Origin: Ectocarpus siliculosus
Taxonomy: Eukaryota; Sar; Phaeophyceae; Ectocarpales; Ectocarpaceae
DNA: 64,000 nt
Reading direction: 5' to 3'
NCBI GenBank assembly: GCA_000310025.1
Contig: FN649750.1
Span: 3,755,214-3,819,213 of the forward strand
Under the pieces are notes generated by a model. That model was given only the letters and a program-made list of their open reading frames with translations, was not told the DNA's origin and searched no databases. Position numbers and translations under genes: made by a program. Shown piece by piece: positions 31,140 through 43,340 of the stretch (within the stretch, counting starts at the first letter, position 1; each line of letters starts with the position of its first letter).

Positions 31140-33221
31140 ATGGAGTTCCGAAGAAGAAGCGCGACATCCTCCTTCGGCCTTGCGCTGCTCGGCCTTCTCG
31201 CCTCCACCACGCCCGCGGCAGCAGCTGACACCGCTTCCCCCAACGACCCCATCTCCAAGCCCGACTGCGACTCCGACATCGAGGTCTCGATCCGGTACGC
31301 CGGCAACACGAAGCGCCTGTACCTCGAGTCGGCAGACGGCGAGACCCGCGGAGGCTGCGCTACCCTCGGGCAGGTCTGGGAGAGTCGGGCCGGCAAGGGG
31401 CCGCTGTACGCGGTGGACCCGGACTCTGGCGACGTGAGCGAGACCCAGACTGGCACGTGGCTCCTCACGGAGGAGCTGTACGTGGAGGACGGCATCACGC
31501 TCAAGGTTGGTGTCGTCGGAACTAGCGTGCTTGTTTCATGATTCCAACGATAAAAGAAATTCATCCGAAAGTTCGTCACGTCAAGAACGTGGTACATAAA
31601 AGTCCAGCCGTGCTTTTTGGTTTCGTCGGGGATACAAATATAATTACTGTCCGACGCGTTGTTTAGCACCAGTCGAGGTTGCCCTGCTCTGGCTCTTGGC
31701 TTCGCCGTTTCTGGTTCAGTCTGCGGGTGATCTGCGGGTGATAAACCGATGCATTTGCCTCAGTTTGGATGCAACGACTTCGTCGCTTTCTCTGTGAAAA
31801 TTTGAATATTTCATGTACATAAATTCAACCTGTACGGCGACGTTCCTCCTGTGTCTTGTATGCATACTTGCGATCTTAATTGTTTTGTGAATTTTTTTAT
31901 CTCGCATCTATTTTAGTCATTGCGGTAGCATTGCATAGAAGAATTATTCGCCCGCCGTTCTAATTATAGTTTGTTTTGAATCATCGCTTCTTCCACCGGT
32001 CAACAGGTGTACGGGACGGACGAGGGGGGAGATGCCGACGAACTCAGGTTGCTGAGCACAAGCGACACCTACATCAACCTCAGAGCATACGGTGGCAGCC
32101 TGGACTTCGTGGGCACCAAGGTAAGCAAGCAGGGCGCAGCAAGCAATATACGCTTCTACGTGGTTTCTTGCCCGCGGGAAAGGCTCCTCCCCAAACCCAA
32201 GCCTTGTTTGCCGTGTGCGGGCCGGCGTTTTCCCGTCTATTTGCTGCTGCTGCTGTTCCCCTTGCCCTACGGAAAAACTACCGGCAATCGCACCTTTTTG
32301 TATGCCCACCAGGATCCACACCAGTCGATAACCTTTTCCAATCTCGCTTCCTCCGGTCCGGTCCATTGCCATCTATTCAACCAACCCATGTACTCAGGTA
32401 TTCTCGTGGGACACGAGCACCAACTCGCCGGACGTCGTCGAAACCGACGGCCGGTCATACATCAGCGCCGTCTCTGAGATCGTCACCGACGAGGACGAGT
32501 CTTGCGAGGGTCACGCCAAGAACACCATGGGGGAGGCCCGCATGGACATCGAGAACAGCGAGATCGGCTACCTGGGGTTCCAGGACAGCGAGAGCTACGG
32601 GCTCACGTGGAAGGTAGGCAATTTTGGTTGTCGTGTTTGATGGATGAATTTTAAGCGACGGGAAATGGGAAATCACTTGGCGGGTCGCGAGCCGGCTTGC
32701 ACATCAAGACAGACCATGAAGAATATTTATTCTTACTTCCTACTCAACTACACAAACGAAACGCATGTTTTTGCTTTCAGCCAACGTCGTTGGGGCCATA
32801 CTTCCGTCTACAGCAACGATGCCAACACTGCTGTTCCTTGATTGTTGCAACGCCGATGAACGTCCCTCCCAGGTTCGCGGGTTCTGCAAGGATAAGTCTA
32901 ACCCGGAGATCTTCGACGACGTGAATGTGTACGGAAACATGTACGACAGCGACATCCACCACTTGCGCTTCGGCCTCTACACTGACGGTAAGATTCCCTC
33001 CCTTTTTTATGGAAATCGCTCGAATGGGTGACGCTAGCACCACCATTTTCCGTGGTCTGATCGCGATCTCAAAACCTTATAAAGTGCACTGCTTGTATCT
33101 TGCGGGGGTCAACAGCAGTCTAAAACTCATTCACGCCCTTCCTCTGTCCCGTCACACCGTCTGACAGGCCACCAGCAGGGAGGCCGGAGGAGGAACAAGA
33201 TGCGCGACAACTCCGGATACG
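31140..33221 (+). CDS. Mannuronan C5-epimerase-like gene A, exons 1-5 (5' half)
   Basis: Exons 31,140-31,505, 32,007-32,120, 32,398-32,613, 32,873-32,987 and 33,168-33,221 give one frame of about 288 codons with GT-AG introns. The product has a signal peptide (hydrophobic run ending AAAADTA), the N-terminal domain of brown-algal mannuronan C5-epimerases, and the first beta-helix-like turns (NVYGNMYDSDIHH, KMRDNSGYG). All five exon lengths equal those of gene B. Such enzymes convert mannuronate to guluronate in alginate at the cell wall. The exon that should supply the catalytic DPHD motif is missing: similarity to gene B stops exactly at the exon-5 donor, and the frame instead runs on into an unrelated extension. 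The start is chosen because it matches gene B and begins a signal peptide. Confidence 0.85.
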
Positions 33222-34288
33222 GTAACCTATTGATAAATCGCCTGAAAACTGGTCGGGCGCTCGCGACAAACGTGTGTGACATCGGGTCCGACATCTATGT
33301 TACTTCTGAAGAATACGCTTATCTCGAAGGGTGTTATGAATACAGTTCGGACTTGGGTAATTCTAGATACCGTCATCATTACTATGATCCAGTTTCAAAT
33401 GAGGCGTTAGACATGATCATTGAGTGGGACGAGAACGATGGTGTTAACAGTAACAGAGCCCTTATACAAGACGAGAGGTTGATGTGTACGATGCCTGACT
33501 ATTCAGGTGGTATCGTTTCTGGGGATGCCATTTTTGAGCCGTGTGTTGACCTAGACACTTTTGAGGACAATGGGAATGTCACTATGGAAAATTTTGAAGA
33601 GATCCCCGGGAAGAGTGTATCTGTGACGTTCACGTGTGGATGCGAACTCCCCGAGGATCTAGGATATTGTAATTTCCAGCTTTCTGGTGGTGACGACAAT
33701 CTAAGGGATACCGCTTCAGCTTTCTACACAGAACCCATCGATGGTTGTTACTATGCTGAGTATGATCTCAGTAGGCATTTTATGACGGACGGGGAGTTTC
33801 CAGTAAAGTATGTATTGGACAGGGGAGAAAACCCCGTAAGCGGATTTAACTCGTATGAAGAAACAAGTCCAACTCTTGTAAAAGGATACCAGTTTCAGCC
33901 TGGAAATACCTATGTGAGTTATTACAATGGCGATTTTGACTTGAGTGAATTTTCATGGGTTTTTGATCTTGTTGGTGCGTATCACGAAAATTTGAGCTAC
34001 GATGACGACAATGATCCCTTAGTCATTTACGAGAATTATGCTATGTGGTCTCCCGAGGAAAAGGATAATCCTGAGGACATTGAATCGTGGTTTGCCATGC
34101 GTAGGGACGAGGATGGTGAGGTTTTCATCGAAGACGTTAGTAATCTGGTTTCATTCCAGTGTGGGTGTTCTAGTGATGTTGATGATGAGGATGGGGTACT
34201 TGAAGGACTCACTAATGGCGCATATGTTGGATCTGGGATATTGGTGTCGGGATTAGTTGGTATTGTTACAATCTTGGCAATGATTTAA
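33222..34288 (+). CDS. In-frame acidic, Cys-containing extension with C-terminal anchor
   Basis: If the exon-5 donor is not used, the epimerase frame continues uninterrupted for about 355 codons to a stop at 34,286-34,288, giving a 643-residue chimera. The extension is rich in Asp, Glu and Tyr, has about ten cysteines, and appears to hold two related halves: each has a GCY(Y/E) motif early and ends in V(T/S)F(T/Q)CGC. It closes with a hydrophobic segment (GILVSGLVGIVTILAMI) suited to a transmembrane or GPI-anchor signal. Codon use is clearly AT-richer than in the epimerase exons. No known domain is recognised. It may be a separate gene whose own start was lost, or a true fusion. Confidence 0.6.
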
Positions 34289-34322
34289 GTTGAATGATTG
34301 GAAGATTTTTAGAATGGATCAT

Positions 34323-34558
34323 TGGGGAGTTGTAAAGATTTTTGAAACGTTCAAACCGAAACGGAACTATTCACACCTCTCCGAGTACACACTTGAAGAG
34401 CAGGCCAAATAGGAGTCCGGTCTTCATTTTAGGGAAGGTTGGAAAAGAGAAGTGAATACATGTGGGCTCATCACAAAAGTGGTTATTTTCACACTCCATA
34501 TGCGGTCAGAACAGTACCGGTTCATTTTGAACGTTTCAAAAATCTCTACAACTCCCTG
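34323..34558. repeat. MITE-like inverted repeat 1
   Basis: ggagttgtaaagatttttgaaacgttcaaa at the left end is matched inversely at 34,520-34,558 with few differences. The arms are about 45 bp around a 140-bp centre, just past the stop of the gene A extension. Confidence 0.65.
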
Positions 34559-34729
34559 GAGGGCCTTTTTAAAAAACGGAAGTTTTTTGGGGGTCGCTGA
34601 AGTCTTTGAATGCTAGTTGTTAGTCAAAGGGAAAAGTATATTGTTTTTAAAAAGGACCTAAAACCATGCTAACTAAAAACTTAGAATTACATGGATTTAG
34701 GTATACTAAATACTAGTCAAAGGGAAAAG

Positions 34730-34984
34730 TATGTTGTTTTTAAAAAGGGTCCAAAACTGTGTTTTTTTTTATTTTTAGTTTACATGGTTTTCTATCTGGA
34801 CGTAGTTTGGGACGTAGTTTGGGACGTAGTCTGTTTTCAAGTATTTATTTAAAACGCCAAATTTGGTTTGTCGGATCTTTGGATCTAATTTATCTATAAT
34901 TGACTTGGTTTTACTGTATAGAAAACCATGTAAACTAAAAATTTAAATAGCACAGCTTTGGAACCTTTTAAAAAACAATACATT
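34730..34984. repeat. MITE-like inverted repeat 2
   Basis: Arms of about 65 bp (34,730-34,796 and 34,918-34,984) are inverted copies, with a shared phrase tttttagtttacatggttttctat. The centre is about 120 bp and AT-rich. Confidence 0.7.
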
Positions 34985-35786
34985 CGATTAAAGAAAGCAC
35001 CGTATAACCCAACAACTCTGAGTACCATCCGTCTGAGTACCATCTTTCTCATCCGTCTCAATAGTATAGCTGTATTTCAACCCAGTACCAGGAGGGAGAG
35101 CATGGTTCCTCACATACTCATACACTTCCTCTTGGAAGTTAGAGCACGCAGACTTCATGATTTGACCCAGTGGAGTAGTATCCATAGCGAAGAAGATTAC
35201 AAACAAGACAACACGACGAGGTCCATGGCCGTCGGAGTAGCCACGATGGATCCAAAACCACTGTCGCAACCCCAGCATATGAAACGCAGAGGTGGGATTT
35301 TCACCCCACCATTGCTACTTCCAATGTTCTTCGTCCTAGACGGCTTGCGCACTTTCTTCAAAGCCTCCCTTCTCTGCATACTTCATACAAGCTTTCAGAA
35401 ATTTTATAGCTTCATCCCTCAGGATGACATTCATGCCCTCCTCCGAGTGTATGAGAGGAAGCTTGTGCCTCTTTTTCAAATAGTGAAGCCTTTCACACAC
35501 TAGACGCGTAAAGCATAAAAGAGGCAACAGACCAACTGTACGTGTTGGTCCACCTCTCTCTGCAGCGAAACTTTATGTTTCCTCTTCTGCACTGATATGC
35601 ACCGGTAGGTGTGGGTCATTTGAGCCTTAGGTACCAACGTAGACACGAATAGGTCTACTAATTGAATGTTGGGAAGGTTGAGTTGGGGTTCCCATGGGAC
35701 GTCCCACGTGGGATCCCAATAGTGTCAGTACCTGGTTGAGTTGGAGCGAGCTCACGGCGGTAGATTTGGAGTAAAGGACTTCATCG

Positions 35787-36088
35787 ATAAAATTAGACCA
35801 TCAGACTAGTCAGCGCTGACTCAGTGGTCAGATGGTCTAATTTTATCTAATAAAAGATATGCTCAGAGCTCGTTAGCATCCGGCTGGAACACGTAGGCTT
35901 GCGGCTTAATCACTGGGTTTGAGCCGGGGGCGGACCCCTCGCCAGACGTTGCTGTTTTGCAACGGTAATTTTACGCTGAGAAAAGTGTTCCAGCCGGTAT
36001 TCGAGCTCTGAGCATATCTTTTAATCGATAAAATTAGACCATCAGACTAGTCAACGTTGACTCAGTGGTCAGATGGTCTAATTTTTTC
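35787..36088. mobile_element. Composite MITE-like element with palindromic ends
   Basis: Two direct copies of a near-perfect palindrome of about 58 bp (taaaattagaccatc ... gatggtctaatttta, at about 35,789-35,848 and 36,029-36,088) enclose an inner element. That element has its own inverted repeats of about 38 bp: agatatgctcagagctcg at 35,855 and its inverse ending near 36,024. The inner centre also holds a gttgctgttttgcaac hairpin. No coding capacity. Confidence 0.8.
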
Positions 36089-37534
36089 TATTAGGACTGG
36101 CACGTGTAAGCGGGAAATGGGACAATCGCAGCCGCCTGTTTCACGTTGGGGCCGCTACTGGTGTGCCATTCCAGACAAATTGGCACACTGCTATTGATTG
36201 TTTCGTCATTATCAGCGGTTGGATTCATTCATCCATCGTCAACGCACGCACATGTCGAAGTCCCTTACCCGAACGACGTAGCGACACCGTAATCCTACTG
36301 TAGTCTATTGTATGGCGTTTGGACGCCTCGAGCTCGAAGATTGTCCGGTGGGTCTCGACGTGGGCAACTCCGAAAAAAAATAAAGCGTGATTACAGTACT
36401 GTAGTCGAGGACATCGCCACGAAACAAACACGAAAACGCCTACAGGTTCTTGAACCCCAAGCACACAATTGAAACCCACATACGTCTTGTGTACTTGCAA
36501 AAGACCCTGAAAGGGAAGTTTACCTTCTCAAGACCAGGTGGTCGCACGGAAGCTCTATTGCATCAGTATCACACCCAGGGGCGGTCTGTTGCTTCGGAAC
36601 ACATACTTGTGACCCATCTCTCCATGTCCCGGACAACAAGCGAAAAGGGTATCCGCCTTCCTGCTTGCCACAAAACAAACCACCCAACAGTTCCACACGG
36701 TGTTGGTAAATGGAATATGCTGTACTACTGTACCATCAAACCCGAAAACAAGAGACAGCACCGACAACCAGAATACGTCGCGACATTGCAATAATAGTAC
36801 ACTACAATACTGAGCCTGGACACACCACGATCATCGCATACGAAGACAACAACATTCCCCAAGCAAGGGACAAACAAGGTGCTGGCAAACTTACAGAACA
36901 CCGCTTGTTTCGACCATGTCCGTTTTGAACGCTGAAACCGGTAGCGAGCGCGTCCAGAGCGCTTGGGGTACGGGTTGCTCTACAGCTTGCGCCCTTGGCA
37001 ACCACTCGAAATCGCACCGCAAGTCAACAATAACTCGCCTGTCTACGTTTCCACAGTACGGGACATGCACACCAAGCGTTACATATCAACCCACAACACA
37101 ACGACCACCACCAACAATCACGAGGGCGATGCAATTCTACAGTAGTTGGCGGTCGACAGAAAAAATCGGCATGAAAAAGAAATGCGATCACAAGGGCGAT
37201 GAAATCTAGGTGGCGTTCGCGAGAAAAAATCAATCGCGAACAACGACAATCGCACAAGTACAACAAAAGGAACCCCAGCCCCCTACAATCTGGATGCCAA
37301 GGACGAACAACCACATCAAGACAAAAGGTGAGAACAACAGTAATGCGGCCAAATCTGATAATAATTATGCTGCCGGCACAATCCGACGCACGACCGAGTT
37401 GTTGTACCCTGCCCCCCCGACAGATACATTCTTCGCACCCACTGAGAGCTCGCAAAACCAACACCTCTATACTATTCAGCAGCCGTTTTGGCCGTCCACA
37501 CAATCTGCACCCAAGCGGAGTACGGCTATGTCAC
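36089..37534. other. Stretch without recognisable gene, downstream of gene B
   Basis: About 1.4 kb of mixed sequence that includes the probable 3' UTR of gene B at its right side. I see no supported coding frame or repeat. Confidence 0.4.
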
Positions 37535-40500
37535 TCAGCAGACAGGCTCGTAGCCGGAGTCCGACTCCCCGTTAAAGCACGCGTCGTTGTCCACCTTGAG
37601 CTCGAACTCCCCGTCGTCGCGCGCGGTGTTGCCCTGCATGAGGTTCTCGGTGGCATTGTCGAACCGCACCACCAGGCCATCGGCATCGCCAATCTCGAAG
37701 ACGTTGTCGAGGAACTGGGTGCCGTCGGCCTCCTTGATCTTGATCGTCTCCTCAGCGCCGGAGAAGGAGTTCTGTGAGAATACGTTGTTCTGGACCGCCC
37801 AGAAGAAACAACGTCCGTCTCATCTGACCCAAGGTACGAGTAGGCGTTGTACCTGGAAGAAGCGGAGAGAGGGGGGGGGAGTTCGGGTGAGTACAACGCT
37901 TTTTGGAACAAAATGGAGGCGGGGGGCATCGTGGGGGGTGAGTACCCCGGCAAACGAGCACCGTTGCTGTGCCATTTTCATGTGGTTCAATGCCGATATA
38001 CCAGGAGGTAAAAACGGCAGAGTGGATGTCGCACGATCGGATGAAAAACGAACCCGGCTGTGCTACCGGATCTCTCTGCTCTGCCTCATATGCCCCACCT
38101 CTACAATCGAATCTTTTGGAGCACGCTATCTTGAGGGTTTGTGTCTGTTGTAAAAGAAGACCCACAACATGTACTGCTGTCCCATGTCCGCTCGATCGTC
38201 CTCTCTGCCTTCGTCACACTTACTCGGCGTTGTTGCTGATGGTGTTGTCGGAGAAGACGTTGTCGGCACAGCCCACGCTGAACCGCACGCCGTACTTGTT
38301 GTTCTCGAACGTGTTCTCGGACACATCGGCGTTGAACGACTCGAGCATCGCCAACCCTGCGTCGCCGTTCTCGTGCACGTAGTTTCCTGAGAGCAATAGA
38401 ACAAAACAACGGGAGTCAGATTATCGTGTACGGTTGAAAGGAGGCGGGGGGGGGGTGGGGGGGCAGGTCAGCCACTAGGTATGGCAGACTAATCGAAAGG
38501 GGAGAAACAGCCAACGGCAGGGCCCACGCCAGCACACCCGAGCACCGCCAAGAATAAAGCAATACGACTCACCCTTGGCGATGGCGTCGTCACTGCTGCG
38601 GTGCAGGAAGATGCCCGCAGAAGTCTCGGCACCGCCGTACACTTCGTTGCCCCGGATAGACACGCCGTTGCAGCGCTTGGAGGCGATGATACCTGGATTG
38701 TCGAAGTCATCAAAGAAGGGGGAAGTGTCGCAAGAGGCGGAGGTAGGTGTAAGAAGACAAGGACCTCGAACCGTTCATTTCCCGATGACATCAACAAATC
38801 GATGGCAGCGATACCAGAGAAGAAAAATATGGCATCTCAAATGACACTTGACCGCCCACCATGTCCGTTCGCAGTCTGTTCCGGCACTAATATAGGAAAC
38901 ACAGAGATGAACAGCTCTATTGAATAGAGGGTGGGTATGCAAGAGGTTTGTTCGTCTTGATCGTACAGCAGTCTCACCGTGGTAGCCGTTGTTGTACACC
39001 TCGTTGTCGTGGATGGTGAGGAAGTCGCTGTCGTCGTGGGGGTCGAAGCCTGGCCGGTAGCAACATAAAAGAAGCAGGGTACAGCGGGACCAAAACAAAT
39101 GAGATATGGCGAAGTAGGCGCAAAGGTGTACTACAGCATCGCCAAAACTGAAACACAAATTTTCACGAGATATACCGACCAGCTCTCAGGCGACAAAGAA
39201 CTCGGTATATTAACACCAGCAGAGCTACAAGAGGACCGAAATAGGACCGAAAGACCGCCACTCGAGGGAAGAAACAAGACTTTTCGACGCAACCAAGAAG
39301 AAGTAGCTTACCGTATCCGGAGTTGTCGTGCATCTTGTTCCTCCTCCAATCTCCCTGCTGGTGGCCTGTCGGATGGCGTGACGGACAAGGAGAAGGGCGT
39401 GGATCGGTGGGGGGTCACAAGACTAGACTAGATCTGCAAGACAGAAGAAATCGCGACTACAGTAGTTGTTGAGAAATATTGACAAACCACAAACCCACTG
39501 GACCGAAAACTCACGGATACGCTGTCGGCAGCAGCCAACCACGCGAACTCGAAAACCAAATCAACGCCCCGAAGCTTACCGTAAGTGTAGAGGCCGAAGT
39601 TTATGTGGTGGATGTCGCTGTCGTACACGTTGCCGTGCATGTTCACCTCGTCGAACACTTCTGGGTTAGACTTGCCCTCGAAGAACCCGCGAACCTGGGG
39701 CGTTTCATTCGCAGTGCAACCAACCAACAACTTAGGTTAAAAGTGTTGCACCGCAGACAGCCACTCGATTCCACTGGTACGCGCCGCGAAGGACGCACGA
39801 CGTGCTGTTCACATTGCTTGGTTGCAAAATCGTCACACCCGTCGCCAGCTCCCAAACGCGTGCCCTCGTACATACGTACCTACCAGAATACATCGTTCGC
39901 CGACATAGGACACGACAATCAAAACCAACCGCACCATGTAGAATCAAAAACGACACAAACCGAATCACTATGCACCTTCCAAGTGAGGCCATAGCTCTCG
40001 CTGTCCCAGTACCCGAGGTAGCCGATCTCACTGCTCTCGATGTGCATGCGGGCCGCCTCCAGTGTGTTCTTGGCGTTACACTCGCAAGTCTCGTCCTCGT
40101 CGGTGATGATCTCCGAGATGGCGCTGATGTACGACCGGCCGTCGGTCTCGTCTTCGTCCGGCGAGTTGGTGCTCGTATCCCACGAGAAGACCTTCAGTTC
40201 AGTAGAAATGGGCAAGCGGCAGAAGGGGACACGGGGAGAAAATTGTGACTATTTGCGAAAACGATGGAACGTTGGCTTAAGGTGGGAGCATAACAGGGGG
40301 GAAGAAGGGGAGGAAGGGGCAGAGTACCAGCAGAGAGCGCAAAGCAAAGAGACGGGCGAACGCACGAAACATCGGAACGGTTTTGGGAACCGCTGACCGT
40401 GACGCAAAAGGCACCCTTAGTGGACCAATCAGCTTCCACGAAAAATGAGCAACAGAGGGGGACAACGCCCCGCGCGGGCTGATTGCACACCTTGGTGCTG

Positions 40501-41262
40501 ACGAAGTTCAGGCTCCCGCCATGCGCTCGGAGGTTGATGAACGTTTAGTTAGTGCTCAGCAGTCGGAGTTCGTCAGCGTCTCCTCCGGCCTCCGACCCAT
40601 ATACCTGTGGAGACGGGACTAACAGGCGTCAAAGCAATATCGAAACGTTGGGATGAGACAGGCATCGCCCCTTTCCAGCCCTCACGAGGTCCTTGTTGAC
40701 GCCAGACAACACGTTGCGTGTGCTGGGATTGTGTGCCTACGCGATAAGTTCTACAGGAGAGAAAGGTTCAACAGAAGCTCGCCTACAGGTGGTCGACGAT
40801 GCGCCCCCCCGATCTGTACCCGAAATGTAACAACCCGTCGGCTGTCACATGCGGCCGAACATCAACATGTACCATCTTTGAACATTGCCCATCAGTCTCG
40901 ATCCGAACCTTGAGCATGATGCCATCCTCCACGTACAGCTCCTCCGTGAGAAGCCACGTGCCGGTCGCGTTGGTGCTCACGTTCCCCGAGTCAGGGTCTA
41001 CCGCGTACAGCGGCCCCTTGCCGGCCCGGCTGTCCCAGATCTGCTCAAGACTCACGCAGCCGCCGCGGGTGGTGCCGTTGTCTGCCGACTCGAGATACAG
41101 GCGCGCGGTGGACTCTGCGTAGCGGATCGAGACCTCGATGTCGGAGTCGCAGTCGGGCTTGGGGGTGGGCTCGTTGGGGGAAGGGGCGTCCGCAGCTGCC
41201 GCGGTGCTGGTGGCGGCGAGGAGGCCGACCAGGGCTAAGGCTGCGCTTCGTCGGAACTCCAT
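37535..41262 (-). pseudogene. Mannuronan C5-epimerase-like gene B, nine exons, two disabling changes
   Basis: Exons (transcript order): 41,262-40,909, 40,604-40,491, 40,191-39,976, 39,694-39,580, 39,365-39,312, 39,049-38,978, 38,692-38,573, 38,386-38,224, 37,852-37,535. The product has a signal peptide (ATSTAAAADA), an N-terminal domain, then parallel beta-helix turns. The catalytic YGFDPHDD lies across exons 5 and 6, followed by HDNEVYNNGYHG, GNEVYGGAETSAGIFLH, NYVHENGDAG, FENNKYGVRFSVGCADNVFSDN and a final FNGESDSGYEP. This is the alginate mannuronan-to-guluronan epimerase family of brown algae, secreted to the wall. Two changes disable it: a TAA at 40,545-40,547 in exon 2, where gene A has Asp, and a one-base loss in exon 9 after GGRS-like codons (about 37,797), after which the family sequence continues in another frame to TGA at 37,535. 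It is either a recent pseudogene or has sequencing errors. Confidence 0.88.
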
Positions 41263-42590
41263 GATGCGTCGGCCACGTGAAAAAAGCTGCTGTTTCCCGA
41301 ACGTGGCGAGGAGACCGGAAAGACTTGTTGGTCCAAGCAGCGCTCTTCTGGTCTACAAGGAGATTTCGTTTCGCCTGTGTCGAGGTAGGAGTTTCAGAGA
41401 GAGTGGAGTGGGCGTAGGGTAAAACGGCGTTTAGGGTTGTTGCAGCTCGTTTGGACGCTGGGAGATGGGAGCAAACCGTTGTTGCAAGCCGTGGTCGGGG
41501 CTACAGCTGGTGGAGAACGCTCGAGAAATTTTGAGTAGCGACAATCTACTGCTGAAGTAAAGCCTTCTTGATGCTGTTGTTGTTCCTTTGGTGCGCTGGT
41601 CAACTGTTCCAAAAAACACGCTCTGATGTGCAGACATGGTCTCAACATGCTAAAATACTGCTGTCCACGCCATGGTCTAATAGTCCAGACCCTACATGTT
41701 AGGAGCCACGTCCGCGGCGGATGAATGGCCGCAAAAACGTCGCTCTCATTGTCAACCAAAGGCACCGCCTACCGCCCGGCGTTGACCGTTCAAGTTCCGC
41801 TGACTTGAGCATCACAAGACCAACTACGGTTGATCACACAGTACACGAGCCTCCTCCTCGGCACAGGACGCTACAAGTAAACATGCCGAGTCATGCCGCA
41901 CTCACCAGACCCCAGGAAAGCGCCTCTATGCTGCTGTACTGCTGTAGAACAATGTGTGCGAGCCTTGAGAACGGTGAGGCTTGAGATGGGTAGCCGAGTG
42001 GTGTGTGTTGGGGGGTGGGAGATGTAGTGGGAACCTTGTGCGCAGCAGGCTGTGGGACGTCGCGCAATCTCGCAGCAGCGATGTTTCCCGGAAGTTGTGG
42101 TCTCGCATTTTCGACGATGTGGAGATGGGGGAAGCGTTCGGGCGGTTGCGCGCAGGGCGACAAATGTGTTCTCGGAAGGATCAATGGGTATCCACCCGTG
42201 GACATACCTACATACGGAGTACATACCTCGCGGCGTCTCCGCCGCCTGCCAGCCTCCAGCCAGACCATGTTTCTGCACCACTACGCCATCACCGCTTTCC
42301 TTTCCTGATGGACCACCTGTTTAGTCCTGCACATGGATACTCAAGAGGCGTCGTCTCTCCATCTTTCCGTGTGTTCGCCAATCCCATGTGACAGCAGGCT
42401 CAAACATTTTGGGTCGCTCCACGTCTCCTCTCACATCTCGAAATCTACGACATCTCCGCTGTCGTCATCCGTTGAGACGTAGAATGGACGGACCACCGAA
42501 TATATTCGGAAGTAGTGCCACAGACAGATTTCGCAAGGTTGATCGACCGATAGCTACTGTTGGCACGGGCTCCCACACAATCTTATATAT
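41263..42590. other. Upstream region of gene B, no gene seen
   Basis: About 1.3 kb 5' of gene B on its strand, expected to hold its promoter. I recognise no TATA box or other element, and no coding frame with support. Confidence 0.4.
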
Positions 42591-42835
42591 GAATTCACTG
42601 TTATAAAAGTGAATATTTGACTGTTATAAAAGTGAATGGACTGTTATAACAGTCATCGATATTTCACTGTTATGACCGTCATTTCACTCACTTTCATAAG
42701 AATCAGCTGACTCTTATGAAAGTGAGGAGTCATTTCACACACTGTTATAACAGTCAGCTGACTCTTATGAAAGTGGGTCCACATTACTAACAGTCAGTTT
42801 GGGGACTTTTATAAAAGTGAAACGACTGTCGTGCA
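42590..42835. repeat. Short-palindrome array 1 (TCACTTTTATAAAAGTGA type)
   Basis: About ten closely spaced copies of variants of a 14-18 bp palindrome: ctgttataaaagtga, actgttataacagt, cactttcataag, actcttatgaaagtg and cttttataaaagtg. Spacing is about 15-30 bp. The same motif family recurs at 47.95-48.6 kb. Confidence 0.8.
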
Positions 42836-43340
42836 AGTCACCTTCAACAGCTAGGCGGTAAAAATGACTTTGATTTTGGAGCAGTTCTGCAGCTCTCATC
42901 AAGAAACGGAACGATGGGACGAGCACATACTTGCCAAAGCGCATCATTGCATCATAGAAATATGCAACTTCAGGTACACGTTCCCGGCGCATGGCGTGAC
43001 GAAGGTAATTGCGATATGGCGATCCTCGGGCAGGAAAGCCCGTACGTGTACTGGAGTGCACCGCATACATAAGACGAACCCCCTGTGCAGCCAGAACGAT
43101 TCTCACGTGTGTGTACGGCTGTTTCACCTAGCTTCGTACATACCGCCAGCAAGACGTAAAGGGATAAAGGCACAGTACACCCGCCGACAACACCTTTGAT
43201 ACCACCGCGGGCCTTCCTCCGACGACGCAAATGAACCCCACGGCAGATGAACAACCTCGACTACTTTGGGTGTGCGCGTTGATGGAAATGCTAACTACGC
43301 CCCCACACGTCATTCTCCATTCTCGCTTCCGCGAAAGATG
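42836..43340. other. Stretch without recognisable gene
   Basis: Between palindrome array 1 and a possible small gene. No supported feature. Confidence 0.4.

Larger units (their letters stand above)
34289..35540. other. AT-rich island after gene A
   Basis: Low-GC sequence unlike its surroundings, holding two MITE-like inverted repeats and a direct repeat (agtcaaagggaaaagtat at about 34,622 and 34,712). A minus-strand reading at 35,527-34,988 has two open parts in one frame separated by stops (EGMNVILRDEAIKFLKACMKYAEKGGFEES, then a hydrophobic segment), perhaps a remnant of an unknown gene. Confidence 0.45.
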
